Shown: in pieces, positions 47,525 through 57,965 of the stretch | How the letters are laid out: the number at the start of each line of letters is the position of its first letter | Position numbering within the stretch: position 1 is the first letter of the stretch | Origin: Riptortus pedestris | Taxonomy: Eukaryota; Arthropoda; Insecta; Hemiptera; Alydidae | Assembly: GCA_019009955.1 (NCBI GenBank) | Contig: CM032229.1 | Coordinates: forward strand, 142,747,501 to 142,811,500 | Reading direction: 5' to 3' | DNA: 64,000 nucleotides | Notes under the pieces: generated by a model | What the model was told of the DNA's origin: nothing | What the model saw: only the letters and a program-made list of their open reading frames with translations | Databases searched by the model: none | Translations under genes and position numbers: made by a program

Positions 47525-49378
47525 GGTTAACTTTGGTCCATTAGAGCCACTATACCTCTGTTCGATTAAACACCCACCCAACCATGTAAATATCACTTGA
47601 ATATAAAACCACTAACCAACCAAGCTCAGAGCTAATTCTTTTAATAATGTGAACCCCAGGATTTCTACCAAGAATTGCAACTAGAATTGTGAAATATTTG
47701 GAGCTTATGAAGATCCAGAGGCACCTTAACAATAAAAAATTATCTCCATCCTCAGAAATAATAGATAGTACATTAGCCCTGAAATAGTGAAAGAACTATT
47801 GATGTTTTTTTTACATGTGTTATGTGTATGAACACATGTGCGTTTATGTACGCTCTACGGCATTATTTTATATGCTTTGGGACTGAGATATCGTTTGCAC
47901 CTTTCAAATAAAAAAATATATATAAATGAAGTGAAGTAAAAATCATGTAGTGTCCACGTCAGATTTTTTTTTTTTTAGTGAAATTTAACAACTCTTTGAG
48001 GAAAAGCAAATATTTGATTTACAAGCATACTCTGACATGCAAAAAATATTTGGAGAAGCTTCTAATGAAATAACTGTGTTGTATTAAACAAATAGAGTTA
48101 TATAATAAAGAATTAAATGCTTGAATTTAGGACGACTGATCAGGAAATAAAACACAAAATCAAGGCAAACATAAACCACACATAATTATAAAGACTTATC
48201 ACCATCATTGTGAGACATTAAAATAAAAGTACAAAAATTTAGCTGAATAAATTTTTGTTTTCTGAATAGATGATTTGATACAAAATTCTTAGATTTGCAT
48301 AATACAGTGTAAAGAAAAAATGTGATAGGCATGCCTTTTATCTTATTGTTGAAGAAAGTTTTAATTTGTTTATATAGTGACTGAAATTGAAATAATTTTA
48401 CTATCTTTTTCAAGGTCAAACTAATAATATCAAAACATTGATAAGTTTAACAAAATTTAGATATAGAATTCCATTTTATTTATTTAGAAGAGAGGAGAGA
48501 TGAAAGTGGGGCAGTACCAAATGAGCAAGGTTTTGATTGTCAATTTAGAGGAACTCCTACAGCTATTATTAAGGCTGGACAGTTATGACTGGAAGGAGTC
48601 TTCCTTGGTCTTCTTTAGTATATTCCAGGTATTTGACATATTCTAGCAAAAGAATAAATATGTAGTAAGTCACAAATTAATCAGTAGGTCCCATTTGTGG
48701 ATATAATTAGTGAAAGTGGTATAAAAAAAGAGATAATTGAGTGCATTAAAAGAAGTCAGGGTTGTTAGAATTCTACTCAACCCCCCAAAAAACACCTTTT
48801 TCTGGTCCTCCAAATAAAGCTAGTTACATGCCTTCTCATTAAAAGTCTACTAATATGAATATCTATATTTGTATGGTGGTCCATTACTGTACCAAATAAA
48901 ATACTGGATAATGCTTAAAAACACAGCAAATGAATTCAATTCTATAACATGAACTTCTGCAGGTTACAGAGGGGTGGCACTTTAACAAGTCAGATCATGA
49001 GTGGAATTTTCTTTATCGTGCTATAGTCTCGTGTTGAAGTTAATCCATGCCTCTCAAAAAGAGAGAACAAAAACAGAAAGATTAAACAGAAATTAAAGGT
49101 ACAATAAATATATTTTTGATAGGGGGGGGTTAAAAAATACTAACTACCCACGGTTTTCTGAAAACCTACCCTCTTACTCCATTAATCCTTTATTATAGTT
49201 TTATCTTATTACTATTATCTGATTAAAAAAAAAATGTATATATTTTAAATATTCAACCTTTTGTTATTCACTATTTCCTCTGGTCTTAATTACACAGTTA
49301 TTTTCTTCTATGGTTAGATCAGTCTTATATTTCGAAAGTGTATTCTTTAAGAAGGGATTTTTTATTTATTAAGGGCAG

Positions 49379-50375
49379 TTTTAGCATATTTCCCGTAAGG
49401 GAAATCAGCTATTGAGGTTGTACTCATGGCACGATAATTGAAAAATGTCCCCAAATGTCCATTGATCCTACTCAGGAGAAGGACGACGAAAATAAGGTCA
49501 GTTCAAATCTATATATATATCTATATATTTGTCAGTTAATGTTCTAGCACTTGCAATTTTTGTTTGATTGTTATCAAACTTGATATTTAAATGTTTTATG
49601 TAAAAATAAAGATCAAGTTCGTTAACCGCTCAAATCAGATGAGCGGGAGGGGGGAATTTTGAAAATTCAAAATATTGCCGTTAGCATACTTTGGGTCAAC
49701 AAAGTACACAGAACCAATCTTATCGCAAATTTAATATTCTATAAATGTTCTTATATATGTTTTTTTCACTATCTTGATTGTTAACCAAGACGTTTGCATA
49801 TTTTAGTTTTCACCCTTCAGTAAACTGCCATTCCTAATCATGCCAAATTAATAACTTGTTATATCTTGAAACACTTTATTTTAAGCTTAAATACCAAATA
49901 TTTCATTGAGCTTTTACTTTGTGAGTTAAATGCAGATACGTTGTGTGAGCATGTCATCAATCGTGATTTTACTTGTACTCGAAAATGTTTATTTGATCAA
50001 CACCATAATCGATATTTAACAGTTATTCAATATTGAAGTTCTTAGCCGTTAATGGCTGAAATCAGACCAGGAATAGGGGGATTTCAAAAATTCCATATAT
50101 CTCTGTTATTATAAGTTGTATCGAAACATGTTATAGAATTAATCTTGTTAAACTATTGATGCACTACAATTATCATTCTATTCATTTTTTGTAGCCAAAA
50201 TATTAAACCAAATTATTACCACTTTCCCGTTTTCAGGTGTCAGTAAATCCCCACTACTACTAATCGAATTTTTACTTAAGATTAGGAAACATATGAAGAG
50301 AACAGATCAATAGCGTTTCTTACCAGCATGTGGGAAATCTTCTTAGTTACTGTAGCCCCTGCGTGACGGACTTTT
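49379..50375 (-). mobile_element. Rolling-circle (HINE-like) element, near full-length copy
   Basis: Reverse copy of about 997 bp. The 3' end TTTTAGCATATTTCCCGTAA then GGGAAATCAGCTATTGAGG is at the left. A short TA/TCTATA tract lies near 49511. The core includes GATCAAGTTCGTTAACCGCT, and the complement of the 5' end (AGCCCCTGCGTGACGGACTT) is at the right. The hairpin keeps compensatory pairing TTTCCC/GGGAAA. It is non-coding. Confidence 0.88.
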
Positions 50376-50577
50376 ATTTATTATGCTTAGTCAAAGCCAG
50401 TAAAAAGTGAAGAATTTCTATTTTCACTGGTAATTTTCTATGTTTAGCTATAGATACGTAAAACTCTACAGGTAAAGTAATGAGTAAAAAAAAATCTAAT
50501 TTGGATACCACATGACTTCCTAATACTCCTATTAAATTAAATATAAATAAACAAGATGTTTGGTTGCACTTCATTTC

Positions 50578-50705
50578 ATATGAAAGTGATATACGATATC
50601 TCTAATTTATAGATATTTCAATGATAAACAAAAAAGATCCTATACAACAAAGTTGTATCTCTTGATATCTATGGAGAAATTTTAATTTTTTATTTTTGTC
50701 CTCCA
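50578..50705 (+). repeat. Unclassified repeat, copy 1
   Basis: This stretch shares GAAAGTGATATACGATATCT, ATTTATAGATATTT, CAAAAAAGATCCTATACAA, GTTGTATCTC and TATGGAGAAATT with 53560-53715 in the same orientation. The two are dispersed copies of an unidentified element on either side of the mRpL9 3' exon. Ends are not resolvable from two copies. Confidence 0.45.
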
Positions 50706-51066
50706 AATATAAAAAGTCAATATTTGAAGGCAAGTTATTTTGAACTATTCAAGACAAATGCATACATACAGATGTCATGGCAAAAATAGTCAAAATGTTC
50801 AGGTATCACTGTTGAAATCTGAAAACCAAACATTTTTGCGATCGCTTTCTTTGCTTTGTAAAACAAAGTAAAATATTTTTCATTTCTATATTTAATAAAA
50901 ACCTGGGTGAGCTGGGTCTTATACCTGAAAGGTCCCAATGGATTGGGGGTTCATAAGGAAAAGAGAGGAATTCAAATAAAGTACACTTTTCTTTCTTAAA
51001 AAATTAGAATAATTTAATATTTTACACTTTACAGAAATGATAAAAAATAGTAACAAATACAGGTTT

Positions 51067-54000
51067 TTAAGTTTCAAGACTATCCTTTTTAAACTTAATG
51101 GGAGGGAGGCTCTTTATCAAGTCGGCATCTTCTGGGAAAATCGGTTCTACTGGTAGTTTCCAGAATTCTTTAACAAATGGTAGTTTGTTGAGTAAGTCCG
51201 TGGTCCAATGGTGAAGTCTTCATCTTAATGTGGCCTTTTCCTTATTATTTATCTGAAATTAAAAGATATACAAATAATTGTCCTTAAAAATGTAGTTTAA
51301 AAAAAAAAATTATAACTTTGCAATTTGTCTAAACTTTATTCCAATGAAGAGAAGCTGATTAAAATTAAATTAAATTATTTATTAACATCCACTTTTTGCA
51401 ACTAAGACTAATTGGGATGAGTTATCTACAGGTTACCACCCTTTTCTAGCCAGGGTAGCACTCAGGATTTTATTTAATGAATTCCGTCACTAAATAAATT
51501 CCTTTGTCCAGGCGGGAATCGAACTCGCCACTCTAGGTTTACCATGTGAGATTAAAGTCAATGCTTTAGCTCACATGGCTAACCTGAGCCCCGAGAATCT
51601 GATTAAGACAATAGTTATATGTATAATCCTTACTAAGAAAATAGTTATTTCTATTTATTTGTGTATTTTTAGTTTTTATACATATTATACCTTCTAAGTC
51701 TCAGTTGTTTAAACGTATTTATGTGTTTTTGGTTAACAAATTAACCTTAGAATAACTAACATGAGATATTGATCTTCTTATTCATACAGTCGGTAGACCA
51801 GATCATACACCTTCATTTTACACCTAAAGTAAGTGTTTCAATACAATTTAAGAGTGGAAAATGGGTCTAAAGAGTTTTTGCTTCAAAAGATTTTTCACAG
51901 TATTGGAATGGGATTGAATATTTGGTACAAAATTGATTCCAGTGATAGAAAATGATGGTTTATATTTGAAGAGTAGGTGTTTGTTAATAAAAAATATGTT
52001 TCAAAATCTTCCTAGTAGCCATTTCTGGAAAACCGCTCTCACAACAGCAGTCTAAGAGTAATCGAATTTACTGACAACAAACAGAGCATTCCCAATAAGC
52101 CTTATGTGATGTTTTAGTAAGAAAACAGTGAAGAGGGTACTTACAGTGACATTAATACAAAATACTTTGGACTCAAAGTCAAGATTCGGTCCATTAATTG
52201 GCCTATGTGGAAGTTGTATACACTCGTCAGGAACATGAACTCCAACTTTTCTGAAAGCGACTCTCAAGTGCCAAGGTTCTAATGTCCAATCCACATCTTT
52301 GTTCATCACAACCGTTAGAACAAGGTTCTCGAGATATTTGGCAGTCTAAAACAAAGTACATGGTAAAATATATCAATATTAGCTATTCAAGTTCTCTGAG
52401 TTTGCACAAAAAGAATAGTTTTTAAAAAAAATACAATATCTTTTTAGATCATTGGTTGTCCTAATGGCCTCAATCAACAAGTCCAAAAGACTAATGCTAA
52501 TATTCCTAGCATTTGATAGAAAAGTTTGACTAACTTTTAATTTGTGAGAAAAATTAAAGACAAGTATGAATTTTACTGTAAAATAAATAAAATATCTTTC
52601 TTTTAAAGTCAAAATGACTGCATAGCCAATTAAAAAGAAAAAAGAAAAAAAAAAGTAATATATTACCAAAGGAGCATAACGAGAACTGAAGTCTTCTTCA
52701 AGAGTTATTTCTGCTCGTTTTTTTGCCTCTTCAATAGCTTCAGGTGTAGCATAATCAGCTATTCCAGGTAGCAGATACTCATTATAAGCAACAGACTTCT
52801 TTAATTTTACACACTCTCCTTTCAGGCCAACTCCTACAAATAATTTTTAAAATGTAGGTATAAAAATAGAATTCTAAAGCTTGTCCAAAATTCGACTTAA
52901 ATTTGATGGGGATAAATGTGCTACAGTTCATTCTGAGAAATTGGTTTGGAAAGTCAAATTCTTGTAAGACTGTCAGTCAGCCTAATTTTTACTCAATTAC
53001 GTAAATATGTCTCAAAAAAATTACATACAATTATATATTTGTGTGTCAACTATCCAAATATAAAACATATGAAGGCTATACAGAAATATGATTATCCAAC
53101 CAGAATTAGGGATTTATTTTCATTGTTCATAGTTTAATTCTAAAATATAATTAATAAATAGTTTAAAGAATATCTACACCATCAAAAAGTAGTGGTGTAC
53201 AAAATTCAAGCTTTTGACTTCAGATTTCAATTTGGCTTCCTAAATGGGAAGTATTGAAAACTTAATTACTTCACTATTAATTTGGGATGGGTTATTTTCA
53301 GGTTACCACCCTTTTATAGCTAAAGTGGGACTAAGGATTTTATTTGATAATTTCGCCACTAAATAAAAACCTATAGCCCAGGCAGAAATTGAACTTGCTA
53401 CTCTAGGTTTACCTTAAATCTAATACACCCTGGCTAGGAAAGGGTGGTAACCAGTAGGTAAGCCGTCCCAATTAGCATTAGTAGAAAAAACTGGATATTA
53501 ATAAATAATTTAATTTAATTTAAATCTAATAAATAAATAACATTAAAAATTATTTCATCTGAAAGTGGTATATGTTATCTCAGTGCCAATACTTCGGAAA
53601 AATTGGATTACTTTGGAAATTTATAGATATTTTTATAGTACACAAAAAAGGTCCCATACAAATTTGTCGTATCTCTAATAGATACAGAGAAATTGAACTT
53701 TTTAAATGTTTGCTCCTCTCTAAACCTCCCCTACCCTTAGCCGGTTTTGAACAAAAGATGATGTTTAGAGAGGATCAAAATGATAATTCTGATGAAGTCT
53801 AAACATCAACGATTTTCATGATTTCAATAATTTCTTTATTTCATACAAGGAAATAACAAGAGGTCTATGCAGCAAAATCACAAAAATCTAACTTTCCCCT
53901 TTGGCAATCAGGGAGTGATAATTAGTTCTCATATTCGGATAAAAGCTTTGCAGATGAGTTTTCTCCTTCTAAGAATATGGGATAACATAAAATTTAAGAC

Positions 54001-55839
54001 TGAAGGTCCAATATTTCAGGAGATAATACTTACCATCTACATTTTTCCTTAGGATTACAGCTACGTCAGGATGTTTTTTAGTTTCAGTATTTTCAACTAA
54101 TTCATATACATAGTCTTTACCCTTCAACCTTCTGTCTGTTTCACCTTTTTTTATGAGTCTAACAGGATATTTCCTTTTCAAAATAAAAGTGTTCTGAAAT
54201 AAAAAAAAAAGAATAGGGTAAAATATGACTTAAAATAGAATGACAAATACAAGAGTTCACCACGATTCAACAAATTTTGTACCAGAATAAAAAAAAAAAT
54301 AAAAAAAAAGAGTCATCTCAAATATAGCTCTAAGCCAGGTCTTATGGCTATCTAGAAGTTCTCTTTAACCAATTGAGCTGGTGATTCATATAATGGATTT
54401 TCCACAAGCCAAATCCCCAAATTCATAGCTCCATATCAGTGGTTTAAAGATTAACAATTAATTATATGAAGAGACAATACCTTAACATAATGTGGCTAGT
54501 ACAAAGTTACTCCTACGAAATACATATGTTTTATTTAAGTAAATGTATACTGCATGTAAATGTTATTATTTTTTTTAATAGCATTTTCAAGTGAAATTCA
54601 GAAACTTTTCTTAAAAATTAAGGCTTTGCTTAAAAGTGAAATATTCTAGAATTTCAAAGTATATATGAAGGAGCAGGCAGTAATGTGAGAGTTGGAGAAT
54701 GCTGGTTGAGACTATAGGTAGGTAATTAGGAGTTACACATTGCTAGACTTGTTGCCCATCAATATATAAAAATTCATTCATTTTGAGGTAATTCCTATAC
54801 AAAGAGGATAGTCACACAGCCCTTAATAATCAAAACTAACTTCCATAGTAAAGAAATGACAAGTAAATAACTTATACTTAATTTAAATAATGTATAGCTA
54901 CAAAACTATTTATCTTCTCTTGCATGCCTCTAAAATACTATATCACATCTAAAAAATAAAATTGAACACTACGTCAATAAAGACCAATTTGGATTCGAAT
55001 CTGTAATTGGAACTCTGAAAAGCTATTTTAGCACTCTTCAGGAATTGTCCTGAAGAGAAGGGATTGAGAGACATGAATAAAAAAATGGCAGTTACATTCG
55101 TAGAATTAGAAAAAGCTTTTGACAATGTTAAATGATGGTTGACTGCATGCATAAAGTAGAAATAGACTGGAAAACAGAGGGTTAATTTGGAATATTTACA
55201 AAAACCGGAGTACACAAAGTGTTATTAGTGAGTGTAAAAGAGAAGCTTGAATTAAGAAAGGTGTAAGAGAAGGGTGTCCTCTGTTCAATAAGTTCACTGA
55301 TGAGGCAATAATAAAGAACCGAAGGACTACAGATTAACACTAAATCCATTCATGGCATCAGGTAACATTGTACTGGTGGCAAAGTTCGAAGTACTGATGA
55401 GTAGAATGTTGCAAGTCCTAAAAAACACCCTAACTCAGTTTAAACTCAAGATAAATGCATATAAAACAAAAAGTCCGTCACGCAGGGGCTGCGTAAACTA
55501 AGCAGATTTCCCCCGGGAAGTTTAGTAATAGATAAATATACATACTGCTAACACAACGACACCGTGAATAAATACAAACGGAAATAAATGTTTCATCCAA
55601 TTTCAATAACCTGCCGACAGGAAGCGTTAGAAATGTAAACAAACGGGCCGGGCCGGCTCACAACGGAAAGAAAAACAATTACTGAAATATATCAGAATCA
55701 GAAAATCACCCCTTTAAACCCCCCCTTCCTCTTGTATGATTTCAGCCATTAACTTCCTTCATCTCACTTTTTACATAAACCGATTAAATATCGAATTTCG
55801 TAACGATTAAACAAAAATTGCGACCGCTAGAGTGGTAAC

Positions 55840-55880
<41 letters not shown>

Positions 55881-56612
55881 TTTTGAACGGACCTCATTTT
55901 CGTCATCTACTAGGTAGGATCGATGGACATTTGAAGAAAAATTTCGAAAATTCCGTCATGAGTACAACCTCAATAGCTGATTTCCCTCAAGGGAAATCTG
56001 CTAAAAGTTTTGGTAGTAGAGAAGAAGCAAAGCCAAGGAAATATAAATATTAGAATTGGAAAAACAATTGAAAAAGTGAAAGGGTATTGTTACCTGGGAA
56101 GAATTGTAGAAGTCGATAGAAGAATAGCACTTTTAAACAAGTCTTCCAAAGCAAAAGGAGTAATTTAACTAATATGCATGGATAAGAAAACAAAAAGTTT
56201 GCTAAGTGTTTTGTTTGGAATTAAGTGAATTGATTTGCAGGAGCGAAAGTTGAATTTATAATGTATGTAGGATTAAAAAATTATTGGCTCCGCTTACAAT
56301 ATAATAATTTATTAAAACGGCATAGCGCTTTCGATGCTGTGCATCATCGTCAGTCCTACATACATTAGAAGTCATTTCCACCTGCCCGAATACCAATTCA
56401 GAAAGTTGAACTCTTCACAAAAGGGAATATGGACAGTGGAAATGTGAATTTGGCGTAAATCGCCAGGACAAGTCAAACAAAATAAAATCCAAATGGAAGT
56501 TCTAAAAGAGTTAAGTGAAATTAAACGTATTATCAAGGCCATAGAAAAAAGGAGGGTGACTTTTCTTGGGCATATCATATGGCACTACAATTTCACCACA
56601 GATACATACATA

Positions 56613-56652
<40 letters not shown>

Positions 56653-57932
56653 GTAGTAAGGTCCAAAAGTTTCCGGCCTGGGATAGAAGGAAAGGTGAAA
56701 GAAAAAAAACTTGTTTTCCTGTTTTTCAATATATTCTCCTCTAAGTTCAATACACTTATTACAACGCTTTGCCAATATTTCTATACCATGAAAAAAATAA
56801 TTCTCTTCTTTGTTAAAAAAATGTTCTTCCACTGCTGCTTGGAGCTCTTCGTCGGTGTTAAATCGCCTTCCACGAAGGTCAGATTTAATTTTGAGAAAAG
56901 GTAGAAATCACTAGGGGCCAAGTCTGGGCTGTAGGGTGGGTGAGAGATTTCATGGAATCCACATTCCTTCACAGTGGCCTTGGAAATCAATGCTGTGTGG
57001 ACAGGGGAATAGTCGTGAAGGAGGCGGACGCCTCTGCTTAACTTCCCTCGCCTCTTCTCTTTAATGGTGTCTCGTAACCGGTGAAGTAGGGCTGTATAAT
57101 ACTCACCATTATTAAAATAGGTATTCCTTTCTTTAAAATCTATCAATAGTATTCTTTAACAGTCCCAAACAATTGTGGCCATTATCTTTTTTGTTGACTG
57201 CGTGACTTTTGCCTTTAAAGGAGGCGCTTCTCCTGGTCTTCTCCATTCCATGGACTCTCTTTTGCTGAGTGGGTCATAATATAGAACCATTGTCTCATCC
57301 CCAGTTACAATTGAGTCCAAAAAAATCTTTGGGTACGCATTATACTCGCATAAAAACTCATTGCAGCAGTGAAATCGTTCCTGTTTTTGATGAGCTGAAA
57401 GAACTTTTGGAATCCATCTTGCACTAACCTGGTTCATCTGGAAATGTTCTTTGATGATCCTCAAAACACTTGTTTTTGAAAGCCCCAACCTCGCTGCTAT
57501 TTCCTTGGTTTTCAGTCGTCGGTCAGACAGCAATTCAGATTCCACAAGTTGGATTGTTTCAGAAGTGACAGCTTCCAGTGGGCGACCGGGACGTGGGTCA
57601 TCTTCTAGACTTTCTCTCCCTAACTTAAATAATTTTGCCCATTCTTTCACTGTGGAATATGAGGGGGAGGACTGCCTGTATACACAATCCAAGCTCTCTT
57701 TAAGTTGCGCAGGAGTAAGACCCTCTTTACAAAAGAATTTAATTACCGCACAGTACTCGAGTTTAAACATTGTAAAAATGGGGAGTTTCCTTTAAGGCTG
57801 GACAAGACTGAGGAAGTGCGGGCGATGGGTATGGAGTGAGCAGGCATGGGGGCCTGCATAGGCGTGCAGGTCCCGGCACGTTTGAAGGAGGGCAAGCAGG
57901 ACAGGCTGTTAACTTATGGACCTTACTACGTG

Positions 57933-57965
<33 letters not shown>

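Larger units (their letters stand above)
45916..49378. other. Intergenic, no gene recognised
   Basis: AT-rich sequence with SINE copies at 46548-46602 (fragment) and 47387-47524. No coding frame of substance is visible on either strand. The stretch 48480-49080 is slightly richer in GC but matches nothing I recognise. Confidence 0.5.

Noticed and set aside
52052..52309. 85-codon ORF with an ATG at 52309, as a separate gene
   Set aside because: It is the fourth coding exon of mRpL9 (52345-52145) read through its donor into the intron.
55832..56053. 73-codon plus-strand ORF
   Set aside because: It starts in a TA repeat, crosses the end of the rolling-circle element and runs into the LINE in a wrong frame.
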